From Tetrastigma voinierianum (Eukaryota; Streptophyta; Magnoliopsida; Vitales; Vitaceae), in assembly GCA_016808115.1 (NCBI GenBank), contig JAEQBH010000137.1:372001-436000 (forward strand): a stretch of DNA of 64,000 nt, written 5' to 3'. The position numbers were made by a program, and so were the translations under genes. Each line of letters begins with the position of its first letter. Positions within the stretch are counted from its first letter, which is position 1. Under the pieces are notes generated by a model. That model saw nothing but the letters and a program-made list of their open reading frames with translations. It had not been told where the DNA came from and ran no database searches. Positions 24,481 to 37,056 of this stretch are shown here, piece by piece.

Positions 24481-24850
24481 TTGAACTAAGTAAATTCATG
24501 ATTCAAGATAAAACTTCGCCGTTACTGAATAGACAAATATTAGCAGATTTTGTAGCAGAACTACCTCAACCAGATATGGACCAAGGTGACGCTATCGGTG
24601 GATCCCAATGACACACTTCTCGCCAAATGGGATCCGGAGCCTGGCCAGAACTTCTTAAAGCCTCCCACCGGGGAAAGGATAGAATAGGCCATACGGCTAT
24701 ACTTCCCTGCGTCTAATAATGAGACTGAATATGAAGCAATCTTAGTCGGAATCGACCTTGCAAAGCTGTATCCTTGGAAAAACTCATCATACGCAGTGAC
24801 TCTCAACTAGTAGTGGGACAGGTAAACGGAGAATAGGAAATGCGAAGCGC
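24481..24850 (+). pseudogene. Tat A second (archaeal-type) RNase H
   Basis: Readable motifs ADFVAELPQPDMDQ (about 24543-24585) and NNETEYEAILVGIDLAKL (about 24715-24770). A second RNase H after the retroviral one is a hallmark of the Tat lineage. The same region in Tat B is split by element C. Confidence 0.7.
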
Positions 24851-26065
24851 ATGGTCAGGTATGCAAGTCTGGTCAAGCAACGGCTTGAGAGTTTTGATGC
24901 TTGGAAGCTTGAGTCGAATGAAAAGGCAAATGCGTTGGCAACAGTAGCTGCATCCCTCCCAATAAAAGAAACAATATTTCTTCATGTCTATCTCCAACTA
25001 GCATCATCAATTACTACCAACCAAGTAAACAAAATAGATAAAGCTTATTCTTCTTGGATGACTCTAATAGTGCGCTATTTGAGCTCAGGAGAATTGCCAG
25101 ATAATAGGATTGAAGCCCACAAGATTCAGGTCCAAGCGTCTAGATTTTCCCTTGTGAATGGACAATTATATAAATGGTCTCTAGATGGGTCATATCTTAA
25201 GTGTCTCACTAGCCAACAGGGGTAGTATGTATCAAGAACTCACGGCTGAACATATGGAAACCATCCGTGCAGCGTAACTTTTGACTCACATGGCCCATAA
25301 TGCCAGCGTTGTTTGACACAACTACGAGCGTATGCAGTCGCCACGCCAGAAACGCGCATCGCTACCAACGACAAGCCCTCTATCTCAAAAGCGGCCAAGA
25401 TTCCACCACCATCATAAGCTCCCCTTCGCCTCGCTTCAATGGGGGATCGAGAGAAGCTGGGATCACCGCTATCGCCCCAGCTTAGAAAAAGATATTATTG
25501 GTTGCCACCAATTATTTCAACAAATGGATAGAATGAGGCATTCACCTTCATCAAAGATTAAGAAGTCATTCAATTTGTTTGGAAGAATATAGTTTGTCGA
25601 TTCGAATATCTCCAATCAATCAGAATCGAAAATGCTCGCGCTTAATAGTAAAGATGCCGTGAATTTTTACCATGTTTGAAAATTAGAAACTTATAGTCGA
25701 CCCCATGGTACCCGTAGAGCAATGGCCAGGTGGAAGCATCTAACAAAACTCTCTTGATGACTTTGAAAAAGCGACTACATTCGGCGAAAGGAAAATGGGT
25801 AGACGATCTATCAAGAGTTCTTTGGGCCTATAGAACAACCAACTGGAAGCCGACTGGAGTATCCCCGTTCTCCCTCACTTACGGGATGGAGGCCACAATT
25901 CCTATAGAAATTAGGGTACCCAGGCTTCAAACGGAAACCCATGAGAAGGTTAATACTGAAGTCATTGCTAAAGACTTAGATATGGAAGACGAACTTTGTG
26001 AAGCTGTGGTCACGTATGTTACCGCATCGCCAGAAACAGATAAACCCATAACAGTACGGTAAAGT
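24851..26065 (+). pseudogene. Tat A integrase
   Basis: Frame 24851-25225 covers the spacer before the zinc-binding domain (NEKANALATVAASLP, WMTLIVRYLSSGELP); 25730-26062 covers the catalytic core end and C-terminus (EASNKTLLMTLKKRLHSAKG, LWAYRTTNWKPTGVSPFSLT). The middle is frameshifted. Tat B carries the same domain on the minus strand at about 40380-41330. Confidence 0.8.
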
Positions 26066-26239
26066 CATGACGCATTCTCGCAGCTTCCTGAGACTCTGGT
26101 CTCGAGGGGTCTTTGAAAATATGGTCGACCTAACACAGACAAGTTCCAACTGAATCGGGGTTGTCCATACACGAGTAGTTAAAGTGGGGACAATAGATCA
26201 ACAGACACATTAGATAAAATCGACGGACGCTAGTGCTTC

Positions 26240-26650
26240 AGATGGAATGATATGCATCTTAAGAGGTATTATTAATAAAAACTTTTTTTAAAGGTACTAT
26301 CAATAAAGTTTCATTTAAAGAATTTTCTTCCAATTCTTGGAATATTACTAATAAAATTTCTTTAAAGGTATTATCAATTAAATTTCCTTTAAAGTGTTTT
26401 CTTTTAATTCTTAGAATAGTCCCCATATCGAAGGCCAGATGTGGCTCATATCTTGTTGGCACTTTCAAAAGACCAGATATGCTCATACCAACCGATACTT
26501 CAAACCAAAGATATGGCTCATAAGATTGTTACACTTTCAAAGACTAGATGTGGCCCTATAGCCGGGCACTCTTCAAAAGACCGTATATGGCTCATAGCCC
26601 TAGCACTTTTAAAAGGTCGATGTGGCTCCTAGCCTACCAAGCACATGCCT
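26240..26650. repeat. Minisatellites downstream of Tat A integrase
   Basis: First, three copies of a ~70-bp A/T-rich unit (AAAGGTATTATCAATAAA... TTTCTTTTAATTCTTAG) at 26260-26420; Tat B has only one unit (40215-40285). Then about five copies of a ~45-bp unit around AAAAGACCAGATGTGGCTC. Tat B has the second array inverted at 39930-40215, so it is part of the element. Confidence 0.75.
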
Positions 26651-26999
26651 AAGCCGCCAGCCAAAGGGTTTCCAAATTGTCGGGCCAGAGCCACAATCTC
26701 GAAATGGTGTCACTACACTCCATGTGCAAACCCTACCAGCTTCTAGCTCCTAAAAAACTTAACATTGATATCCTTGAAGCAACTATCTTAGTTAAGATTC
26801 ATGGGATTGAGTTATGAGATAAAAGGAATCAATAGTATAAGTAAACCAAAAATTGCATTTCATAAATACAGCAATAGCATAAAAAAAATACATATAAGTT
26901 AAGTGGCGCAAAACTGGCCAATTTACAACAAAAAGGGGGAGGGGAGTGAACTAAGATGTTCTGTGTTAAACCTTTAATAGGAGTGCTCCTCCTCCGGAT

Positions 27000-28620
27000 C
27001 CTTTGCCTTCTCTAACGCTTTGCTCGCTTCGTCACCGTTATGGTCACACGCCACACGCACTTAGGTTCACGAAGAATCCCTGGAGTGAAGGGTCGGAGAC
27101 AGGGTATCCTATCCGGAACTCCAGTGGACGGTCTTTCATAAATGTTGTGTTTGAACACACAACAATCTGCAGAATCCATGTGCGAAGATCAGCTCCAAGG
27201 CCTTTTGGTAGTCCTCTTCCATGGCCTCTTTGTCCTTGCTTGCCTGAGAGTAGAGAGAAGACACTTCATCCTTAGTCGCTCGTATCTTCGCTAGGAGGAA
27301 GTTCTGCTCAACCTCTGGGGGCAGCTCACCCTCTGGCCTTCCACTCCAATTCTCTCCTTCGCAGCCGCCAAGGCATCTCAGACCTCTACCCACCTTCATT
27401 CCTCCGCTAGCATCTTTTATACACTCACAAGAATCGCAGCCTAATTCCAAGAGCCGCAAATCCTTCGTCACCATCTCTCCCTCTTCGTGCTCGTAGTCTT
27501 CCTCGCACCTACTTTAGCTTTCCCCATTCTAGTGCTAGGGACTAGCTGGGTCGACTGGGCGTTGTCTAAGGATTGTGCTTGAAATGGCCGACTGGAGGTC
27601 ATAGCCTTAGCTTTTCTAAGATCCCCGTACTTATGGTGAAGCTCCTTATGCTGCTCATGTCTCGAATAGTGGCAACAACCTACAAAAAGAGAGGTGTTAG
27701 GACGGAATCACAACATAAAACCTGTGCTCAAACGTTAGAAGTCTAGTCATACCAGCTCTACCATCTCGTCAAAGTCGTGGTTGCAAATAAACATCCCGTC
27801 CTTAGCCACACGCTGGTATGATTTCTTATCCATGTAGCTGGGGAAGGGAATGAAATACTCCTTAGCACGAGCTGCCACTGGTATTTGGAGGAGATTGGGG
27901 TAGAGTTCATGCATATGTGCGGCAGAAGAGTCCTTCTTGTCAAAGGGGTTCCAGAGGTCAATAATTGATCAAGCTTCATTTGGACCAGGAGCCGACGTGT
28001 CCACCGAAGAACGTCCCCACTTTATCGGCTTAACATAAGAGCCCATCATCAGCCTATCAAGTAGCCTTGCTCTATAGGCGCCGAGAATTGTGAGACTAGA
28101 CTGTCTAGCTTACAACGGCGGACTAATGGTTGTCTCTACAGAAAGGGCCTCGCTTACAGCTTGATCAACGTCGAAAGGTCCTCTAGTTGGAGCTCCTTCC
28201 TCCAGCGATGCACAAGCCTCCCTGGAAGCATCCTGGGCGGCTCTTTTCCAAAGCCGGCAGGGCATCAGGGGCTCATTTTGAGAGTCCACTATAATCACAG
28301 CCAGACTTTTCTAAGCCCTTCATCCGGACTGCACTTACTAGCGCTGCCACTGGGCCCTTCGTAACTCGGTGGTAGTCTCTCTTGAGCACTTTCTCGCCGC
28401 TGCGCATCCTCGATCACTCGGAAGAAGAAGGCTAGACATATTGTCTCCCCTCTCCTCAACCGGCTCACTTGAGATTGGATCCACCCAATCCATAAAGCCT
28501 TCTAGTCCAAAGTCGTTAGCCTTGATTTGTCTAACCTTTTTTGTCTTCTTTCTCTTTTTCTTCACCGCCTGGGGGGCAGGCTATGAATTTTGTTCGACCA
28601 AGGGTGATTGATCTGCAGCA
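27000..28620 (-). pseudogene. Antisense accessory ORF remnant downstream of Tat A integrase
   Basis: Minus strand keeps several open stretches (27136-27474, 28110-28298, 28338-28565) in otherwise broken sequence. 27136-27474 ends in a coiled-coil-like stretch (KIRATKDEVSSLYSQASKDK). The complement aligns with plus-strand sequence of Tat B at 37057-39400, e.g. IPFPSYMDKKSYQRV around 27800-27850 and 38745-38790. Some Tat-lineage elements are known to carry an extra antisense ORF 3' of integrase; the function is not known and I recognise no catalytic motif. Confidence 0.55.
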
Positions 28621-30234
28621 CCCAACCAAGGCTCCTTAAGCAACTGGTTTGAGTGGTTCTTGTTTTGAATGACCTCGCCGAGAAGAGCTTACGATCGACT
28701 CTCAAAAGGTCAATGAGAATGCCCTTAACAAGCTCGGCCGGGCAACTGAAGGGATGACAGAACTATAGTAGAGAAGGGGTCGACACCTAATTCCCACAAG
28801 TTTTACAAAGATAAGAGGAGCTTGTGGTTATGCTCCCCCTCAGTGATCTCTAGAATCCATCTGATGTGCTCCAGACTGGCCTTCTCTACTCAGCTAACTA
28901 GTCGGCCTCGCCTGCGCCTACCTACAAAAATTTCAGAAAAGAAGGGCATGTCAAAACATGCAAAATTCCAAAAAATAGGGGCATGTCAAAAACACGGACG
29001 GCCTAAGGGAGTACAAGTCCCACCAAGTTGAAACAAACTTGGGAATGAGAGAGACTGGTTCAGATCAAAGGGAAGCCTTGGAGAGCCCAACGTCCTCACT
29101 ACGTACCTTAACCAAAAACAACCCTTTCCTTCAGCCTTAAAGGGAGTCTAGGAGCCCGGTTACAACATACCGGTGTGGGATATGGGTCGGCTACGTATAG
29201 GGCTTACCCTAATCCCAAGCTTTAAAAGTAAATAAACAAATTTTACTAGTGCGGAAATATCCAATCGGTAGTAGAAAAGTTTAAGACATCGCAACTCATC
29301 GTAATCGAAGACGCTGATGCAGCACTGAGTGGTGCGGAGGTGCCTAGTGAAGTGTAGAAATTGCTTCATCAAAAGAAGGGTGATGGGAGGCAAAGTCCAC
29401 AGCAACCGTCTGCAAAACAAAAGACATTATCCGTCGCCTCCCGTGTCGAGGTGTGCTTGCTATCCGACACTCCAATCCGACATTTGGCAGAACTGTCTCA
29501 AGGACCCCGGTCCTCTGTTTGAATATAGTAGCTTAATTCAGGGCTCTTACCGTGGGCATTCTTGCGGGTCCCCTCTACGTCGTACCGACGGCTGAAGCCT
29601 CTTCAGAACCCTCTCACTATTCTACATACTAACAAACAGATAAAGGCGGATCAACCAAAAGATAAAAGAAATCCCCTTGAAATGGTTCAACAAAACCCGC
29701 CTTCAGCGACAGTGCACCTGTTGAACCCCAATCAGACAATGCACCTTAGGAAGAAACAAGAACTTTTTGGAACTCAAAAACAACAACAAACAAAAGAGCT
29801 GTTGGGAAAACACAAAGAAGGAGATATAAACTAGTTTTTTTAAAAAAAAAAACTCACCGAAAAATTGAAAGTTGTGAAGGGATCTCCGACAATTCCTCTC
29901 AAAGAACAGTTCGTAGAAACACAAGAGAAAGGAATTTGCAGTAGGTAAAGAGCATTGCGAAATCGTAAAAAGAGAAAGCCTTGGAGCCTAACCCTTATAT
30001 ATAGGGGCAAAACATTGACGGGTGCATTAAATGTGTCGTCAGGACATCATGCGTCACAGACATGTTAGGAAACGTGCGTTGCCCACGCACTTTATATCCA
30101 AAAATATGCACTTTACCTTACAGCTCGTTCAATGTACGCATTAATTCTTCCAGTCCTTTCAACTTTCCACACTCAAGGTTTAGAAACACCATATTTTCAC
30201 ATTTGAAAAAGCCTGAGCCGGCCCGAGAAGAACG
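28621..30234. mobile_element. Tat A region between accessory ORF and 3' LTR
   Basis: No gene that I can support. Contains short open frames without recognisable motifs, A-rich stretches around 29730-29860, and sequence matching the complement of Tat B between its LTR and accessory ORF (e.g. TTCAATGTACGCATTAATTC near 30128 against about 36760). Confidence 0.5.
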
Positions 30235-30833
30235 TGTGAGTACCATAATCTTTAGACCTAGTACTCGATGGGCCTAAGGCTCGTTTAGCCTGCACTCTCA
30301 AATGATCCAAGCCCACTTATCGTATTAAGACCAGGCGAGACTATCCAGACGGGAAAGTCTTGAAGCACGTTTGAGAAAGCCAGGGTGTCTTCCCATAGAC
30401 TAGCTTTAAGGCGGTCCGTTTAGAGTTTTAAGTCTCCTAGCCGTCCATCCTATTGCATATGAGATGTTCGTTATGGATAAGTACATGAAAATGGAAAATA
30501 CACAAAAAATATATTTATTAGCGGATTTCCCATCTTCCAAATCCCTTATTTCTTAGAAGGTTAATCCTTAATAGGAAGGAAGAGGTTTTATCCCTAAAAT
30601 TAAGAGATTTTATTCCTAAAATTAAGGGAAGATTAACGAACTACGCCCTATAAATCGGGAAGATCTCCCACGAGGTAAGGGCATTCAAAGCATGCGAGAA
30701 TACTTTGCTTTCTTCTCGACTTTTGCTGACTTAATCGTCGGAGAGGTGTAGGCATCACTGCATTAGATTGCCTTTTGGTAGGTGCACGTTGCGCTGCTGA
30801 TGCCCAGAGGTTTAGACGATCGTGGTACTTACA
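30235..30833 (+). mobile_element. 3' LTR of Tat A
   Basis: Starts TGTGAGTACCATAATC and ends GTGGTACTTACA; 599 bp. Aligns as the reverse complement of both Tat B LTRs (36090-36669, 50912-51499), sharing CCCACTTATCGTATTAAGA and the block CCTATAAATC, which looks like the TATA box. Followed by AATTC and copia RT sequence. Confidence 0.85.
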
Positions 30834-30903
30834 AATTCGCCATGGAGGAATGAGTTTTTTCACATCAAGTTGCCTCAACGTCCATTTGGATGTCACAACT
30901 AAA
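30834..30903 (-). pseudogene. Copia RT fragment (left copy), ends at tandem-duplication junction
   Basis: Minus strand reads VVTSKWTLRQLDVKK, the start of copia reverse transcriptase, aligning with 53603-53672. At about 30903 it joins CNL-upstream sequence (ATTAGTTCCAGCTAAAAAAT) equivalent to 2762 onward, with a few A-rich filler bases. Confidence 0.85.
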
Positions 30904-31532
30904 AAATTAGTTCCAGCTAAAAAATTTGCCAACTAGAAAGTCACAACTTGTTTATTTGCAAATTGTAGCCAATGTTGCATATTGATAAATTATATATATG
31001 GCCTTTCCTAGCTCCTTAAGGCTTCATTTGGAACCCGAAAAGTATTAAGGACGGAAAATAAAAAAGAAAACTGGAAGGAAAGAATATTTAATGGAAAATA
31101 AATATAGGTTTAATCTTAATAAATTATTATATATGTTTATTCAAACTTATTTTATTTATTTATCTTTATTACATAAGGACTAGCTAAGAAATTTAAATAT
31201 ATGTAAAATTTTGAGGAATTTTAATTATATTTGATTTTCTTTTATATTTTTTTACAATAAAACCAAATAAGAGAGAATTATTATTTTTGGTATATTTTTC
31301 TTTCCTTAATACTTTTCGGTTCCAAACAGAGCGTTAAGACATTTTCTTAGGAAAATTGCATGTGAAACCTTTGACAATGGCCTCCCTGACATGTAAAACA
31401 ATCCCATCATCTTCCATGGTGGAAATTTCCCAGTTGCTCAGATTTTTTAGAAAATTTATGTGGTGGATATTGGAGGTGTCTGATGGAAGCGATGTATATT
31501 AATTCCAAGGCGTAGAGTTCATCAACTTCATA
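30904..31532 (-). repeat. Second copy of CNL upstream flank, without a gene
   Basis: Direct-orientation copy of 2762-3435: shares TTTGCCAACTAGAAAGTCAC, the sequence around CCCATCATCTTCCA and the MITE target site. It starts about 180 bp upstream of where the CNL start codon would be, so it lacks the core promoter and any coding sequence. Best read as the start of the second unit of a tandem duplication, not as the remains of a third CNL gene. Confidence 0.85.
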
Positions 31533-31656
31533 GGGAAAAGGTCTATAACTTATAGCCATAAGTCTAATTCAACTCTTGAGTTTTTTTTTTCAATCCATAC
31601 GTGCCCCCAACGTTTGCGACGTAACTCATTCATGCTTTTTCCATCACGACCTTGCA
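31533..31656. mobile_element. Second MITE copy, part 1 of 3
   Basis: Begins after target copy TCAACTTCATA (31522-31532). Continues after element B as 35991-36089 and after Tat B as 51505-51615. The three parts sum to 334 bp once one copy of each 5-bp duplication is removed, exactly the length of the left MITE. Confidence 0.8.
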
Positions 31657-34600
31657 TGTCACGCCCCGAATCCCGACTTGACCGATTAGGCGGATCGAGC
31701 CGGTTTAGGGTGAGACTGGGCGGGGACTCACTGCACGATTTTTTTTAAAACCGGGCGGTACGTGGGTACGGCGCAACTTATAATAATTCAGAAATCATAT
31801 CAAAGAGCTACCCTTGGGAGTGGTGTCCATCAAAATCTAGACACATATAAGCCCCGAGTCCCATTTACATATACAAAAGCCCGAACTTTTACATTACAAA
31901 TCAGAGCACGGAACATACATGTAGTGAACCCTTCCTGGTGTGTTGACCCGGTGTCTGGAAGTCTTGAGATGTCTTCTCCTGCCACCTACACGGTTAAAAA
32001 CCCGTGCTAAGCTTTGCTTAGTGGGGAAACATTTCTTATACGAAACATACATGCGAGATAATAGTAGCAATTATGAGAATATTCGGGCATTCACATAATG
32101 AACTTATACAATTACTTAGGCTTATCACAGGACTTATGCTTGTCGGACTTATACTTATCACATTCGATCTTATACTTACTCGGATCTCGTAGGAGTGCGA
32201 GGAGCTTATGCTTATTCGAGGTCCTTATGCGTCACGGGTACTTATATCTATTTCAGACCTCCATTATGAGTTTATAGGACTTATGCTTATACCATAGGGC
32301 TTATACTTATACTACGGAGTTTACACTTATTCGGAGGTACCCGTAGGTACTATAAGTCGGAACAAATCAGACTTATACAGATACATGTCAGGTATGGACA
32401 TTGGTCGTAGGCCCTGATGAATCATGAATCGTATACTTATTTTGCAGAATCACGAGAGTACCCTTAGATTGCCTCTTGGACTTATACTTGTTTTTCTTGT
32501 GCGGGGAGTACCGCGGTACTCTTGGACTTATACTTATTAGGATCTCTCTGTGGGAACTACAGGAGTTACTTCTTATACGGAACTTACATATATGGACCGT
32601 ATGTTCACATTGGACTCAAGTAGAGTCTGAGCTAATACCCCATTAGACCTTATGGGCTTATTTCCATTAGGATTCAGTAGGAGTTACAACTTATTCTTAA
32701 ACTCGGAGTTTATGCTTGTTCGGAGGAATGTAGGTATCACGGAGATTACGGGCATTATGCGGTATTGCGGAGCTTATTCTTGTCTTACGGATCTTATTTT
32801 GGTATTCATGAACATGTACTTGTCTTACGGATCTTATCACGGTATTGCAGACATGTACTTGTCAACTACGGATCTTATCACGGAGCTTGATACGGTACAA
32901 AAGTACACAGCAAAATTTTCTATGGATTCGTTATCTGAGGTGCAGAGTCGGTACCAACTGGATTTATACTTATCGTATGGATCTGAGGTATTCATGAGTG
33001 CTCTGAAAACTTGTACTTATATTGCGTCACGAGGAGTACTCGTGGAGTCACTACGAGTTATGTATTGGATACAAGAGTACACGTAGGTACTCTGAGATCT
33101 TAATCAAAGGCGGGAATACGAGAAGGTACTCACGAGAACTTAATGAGTTCAGAGGAGTACGTGATTACTAAATTAAGCGACGGGACTTAATTAGAGCGGA
33201 ACTTATTCGGATCAGGAGCACGTAGGTACTCACGAACTTCATCGGGAACATGACTTGATCGGAAAGCGGAACTTATTCGGGATCACGGGGCACGAGTGAG
33301 TCACTACGAACTTCATCCCGAGACGGAACATCGAGAAGCGGAACTTATTCGGATCTGAGTACGTAGGTACTACGCCTTCATCCGGAGAAGCGGGGGACTT
33401 AATCGGAAGCAAGGGACGGCCAGGATCTGAGAGTACCCTTAGGTACTACAGGGACTTATTCGGATACGGGGACGGAACTTGTTCGGATACGAGGGGGTAA
33501 GTAGGTACTACGGAACTTAGTCGAATCACGGGAGTGCGTAGGTGCCACGAACTTATCGGTCGGGTGCCGGGAAATTAGGTACTACGGGACTTAATCGGAG
33601 GAGACGGGGAGTTAATCGGAGACGGGAGTTAATCGAGAGACGGGAGTACCGTAGACACTCTACGGAGCTAAATCGGAGGCCCGAACATAGCAATTAAATA
33701 CGGGGAGTACCGTAAGGCCTTCTGAACATTTTCGAATCTGGGTACGTAGGTGCTACGGAGCTTGTCAGAGGCAGGGTACGTAGAGTGCTACGAGAACTAT
33801 TCGGAGACGGGACTTATCGGATACGGGGTACGTAGGTACTACGGAACTTGATGAATGCAGGTACGAAGTAGGCACTCTGAGGTTATTCCAGGATCACGGG
33901 ATGCCGTAGGTACTCTGAGCAGTCTGAGTACATTCGGATCTTTACTCTTATTCTTTATTCGAGGGTCTATCATATAAACATTTTGACTACCTAGACTAGT
34001 AATACGAATGAGTAGGACCACGCCGCAGTGGAGTACCCGAGAGATCTTATGCAATCACGGAGTTACGTGGCGCACTGGTCGGAGACCCGGAGTCTTGTAT
34101 ATGAGACCAGTCTTTGAAGCGCCTCCGAGCGGGTGTCATTAGCCTTGTCGAGAATCTTAGGAAGTCTTGTCGAGTCTTAGGAGCACTAATCGAGAGTGCA
34201 GTACTAATCAGGTGCGGAAGCAATAGCGAGAATCTGAGTACTAATCGAAGTCTTGAGACCTTGTCGAATCTCTTAGAGTACTAGTCGGAATGAGAATGTG
34301 AAGCACTAATAGAATCTGCGAAGTCTTGTCGGGGACGGTAGTCTTTGTGTCATTTAATAAATTTAGTCTTAGGTGGTTTTACAATTATATGAGTTCGGTA
34401 ACTTACTATCTTATAATAGGCATTCATAGCCACATTATATGTGTTCATGACGGTCGTATTCCATATCTTGTAGTGAGTATGATGGTATGTAATCACACCT
34501 TAATCATGTATTCTTATTTTTCTATGAATCTTCTTTACCCGAGGTGGAATCAATCGATCGGATGCCGATCGAGCTGAGTTATGGCATTTTGGTACGAGCT

Positions 34601-35985
34601 AGTCGATTTCTGGAGATTTTCTTAGAGAGACAATTTGAAATATTTATTTTCCAGTGTCTTGTCTCCAATGGCGTGGCACCGTATCTTTGTATTCCTTTAA
34701 AGCTAAGGTGCTAAAGGGTTCTGACTAATGGAATCCACGATTGAACCTTGGAACTACGAGTTCACGTCCAAAGCAACCGGGGCCTCCATGTTCTAGTGGA
34801 GATGGGAATTTTTCTTGCACATGGCCCACTTTGAGTGAATTTTTGGGCCCCCTAGGATCAGAATTTAGCGATTTCTATTCTCTTTTAGATTTAGTTCTCC
34901 TTGAAGTCTATTTACGTAGCCACTTGAATCCTCAAATCGGATAAAATGAGGGCGTTATGGCCAAATCGAAAACTAGTCGAAGCTGGGAATGCGGAAACGA
35001 GTTATGGTACACCCCTAAAGTGTGCCGTACATTGGCCAAAAATGGCCGGAACACAAAAGTGTACGGTACGTATTTCAAAGATGTGCCAGTACACTTCCTA
35101 TGAAAGATACCCAAAATGTGTGTTTTCTCCCATTTTTCATGCACTTTCATCCATGGATCAACTCTAGCCCTTCACACACATCAAAATCGTTGATTAGCGC
35201 CAAAATCTCTTTTATACTCAAATCGTCTTTGATTCTTATCTTCTTTCAAAACCTTTGCATGAATTACTTCAAAACCCATTCCAATATGGGTTATAACTCA
35301 TACACAAATCAAGCTCAAGGATTTGTTTAGGATTTATTCTAAACCACTGGTCGATTACTCTCGATTAACCATGAATTCATCCTCAGAGGTTTGTGAGCTT
35401 CTTGTGCCATATGGGGTTTTACCCACCTTACTTGCCATCATTATTGGAGTTAAAGATGAAACCCTAGCAAAACCCTAGGTTTGAGCAGATAATCATCAGC
35501 CCACAAACCCAAAGATCCATGCCAAATCTCACTTAAATTCATAATCAAGGTGAGTTTCCGTACCTTTTTGGCTTTGATCTTGGCTGAATCCTTCTTCTTC
35601 CTCTTCTCTTTGTACCTCTTCCTTTTCTTCTTTCACGGGTTCTCTCAATTTGAGACCAAATTGGTCTTCATCCATGGATTTACAGTAAGGCCATGTTGGC
35701 CCTTAAATAAAACCCATTTGCAGTTAACTTTCTTTATTTGCCAAAATAGTCCTTCAATTCTTGGCCATTTATAGTTCAATTTCCTTTTATGAGTATTTTG
35801 GCCTCTAGTCTTTTCACATTAGGACTTTTCGCCCATTTTTTGGACCAATTACAAATTGTCCTTAAGTTTTGTAACTCCCGGGTCTCTAGTTTCCATGTTT
35901 TGCATTAACTCACGAAACATTCAAATTAGACACCTAAATACCTATACATGTAAAGAAAGCATTTAAGGTATATTTAGGTGTTACA
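31657..35985 (-). mobile_element. LTR-like non-coding element B (4.3 kb) inserted in the second MITE
   Basis: Plus-strand reading starts TGTCACGCCCCGAATCC and ends TAGGTGTTACA; flanked by TTGCA (31652-31656) and TTGCC (35986-35990). Homologous to element A end to end. No coding capacity. 34330-35985 matches the last part of A, including a pyrimidine-rich stretch (35580-35650) and decayed TGTACCGGTACA palindromes. Solo LTR or non-autonomous LTR element; lineage not certain. Confidence 0.8.
32100..34330. repeat. Tandem array in element B
   Basis: First part like element A (ACTTATACTTAT variants). From about 33060 the unit becomes roughly 35-60 bp around CGTAGGTACTACGGAACTTATTCGGA, and from about 34080 GAGTACTAATCGAATCT variants. 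Strongly degenerate and with changing subunits. Confidence 0.75.
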
Positions 35986-35990
35986 TTGCC

Positions 35991-36089
35991 GCGAATGAAT
36001 AAGCAATTTTATTAAACTCCGTTGAAATGGAGTGCCATGTGAATAGGTTTTGTTTATCCATTTGTATAAGATCATGATGGTATGGGTAT
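35991..36089. mobile_element. Second MITE copy, part 2 of 3
   Basis: The internal part of the MITE between the two nested insertions; aligns with about 3560-3660 of the left copy (TTTATCCATTTGT against TTTATTTATATGT). Confidence 0.75.
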
Positions 36090-36669
36090 TGTTGTTACCT
36101 TGATTGTTATAACCTCTGAGCATCAACAACGCAATGTGAACTGCTTGAAAAGGTGATGCGGAGCGATGTCTTGAAGCCACGCTCTCGGAATGATTACGTG
36201 ACCAAAGATGGAGAAGAAGAAGTAGAGGGGTTCTGAGGTTTAGATTTATCTTTTTGTAGGATCTCCTCGATTTATAGGGTGTGGTTCCCAAACCTCTCCT
36301 TGATTTTAGGGATAAAATTTCTTCTTCCCTATCAAAGATTAATCTTTCGAGAAATAAGGGATTTGGAGATTGGGAAATCCACTGATAAATATCTCTTTTA
36401 CGTATTTTCCTCTTTCATATGCTTATCCATAATGAACTTCCCACATGTGGTAGGATGACCAACTGGGGGACTTGAAACCCTAGACAGGCCGCCATGAAGC
36501 GAGTCTTTAACAGGACACCCTGGCTTTCTTAGATGGACTTCAAGAATCTTCCGTTTGGATAGTTTCCGCCTGATCTTAATACGATAAGTGGGCTTGGGCC
36601 ATTTCATGATGCGAGCGAAGCGGGCCAGGCTAGTGGTAGTGGCTCTAGATGCAGATCATGGTACTCACA
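36090..36669 (-). mobile_element. 3' LTR of Tat B
   Basis: 580 bp; plus-strand reading TGTTGTTACC...GTACTCACA. Pairs with 50912-51499. On the minus strand it starts TGTGAGTACCATGATC after the polypurine tract. Confidence 0.9.
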
Positions 36670-36684
36670 ATGCCCCCTTTTCCC
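36670..36684 (-). other. Polypurine tract of Tat B
   Basis: Minus strand GGGAAAAGGGGGCAT immediately before the 3' LTR start; plus-strand primer site. Confidence 0.85.
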
Positions 36685-37056
36685 GAATTGAAACTTTGTG
36701 CTTCCTTGATCGAAATAACGCTTTAAACCTTGAGTGTGGAAAGTTGAAAGGATTGGGAGAATTAACGCTTATATTGAACCTTAGGTTAGAAGGTTTTTAT
36801 TTCTTTTGAGGGTGTGTTCATCGTTCATCGTTTGGGGTTCGGAGTGATGAAGGTACCTTGACGGATTTCTAGGACTCTCCCGGAGTTTAGGGACATCCAT
36901 TAGGTCAGTAAAACTTCACGTCCAGGGGTTCTTGGGTTTGTTACTGGTGGGTTGTCGAGACCTCGGGGATTTCTTTTTGTCTTTTCCAAAGGTCTTATGC
37001 CTTCAACTGGCAAGATCCACAAGCTAATCCCTTTTTTTTGTTTGTTTTCTAGTAGA

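Larger units (their letters stand above)
22907..30833 (+). mobile_element. Tat element A: Tat-lineage Ty3/gypsy retrotransposon, 5' truncated
   Basis: Starts within the protease-RT linker (aligns with Tat B near 45950-45990, reverse strand), then RT, RNase H, second (archaeal-type) RNase H, integrase, minisatellite, antisense accessory region and 3' LTR. After the LTR comes AATTC then copia RT sequence; copia M reads AATTT at the same place, so Tat A inserted into the left copia copy. Frames are broken but less so than in the chromoviruses. Confidence 0.85.

Noticed and set aside
30904..31532. Remains of a third CNL gene upstream region
   Set aside because: No CNL coding sequence lies next to it; it joins copia RT directly, and the same copia is repeated downstream. 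One tandem duplication explains it without a lost gene.
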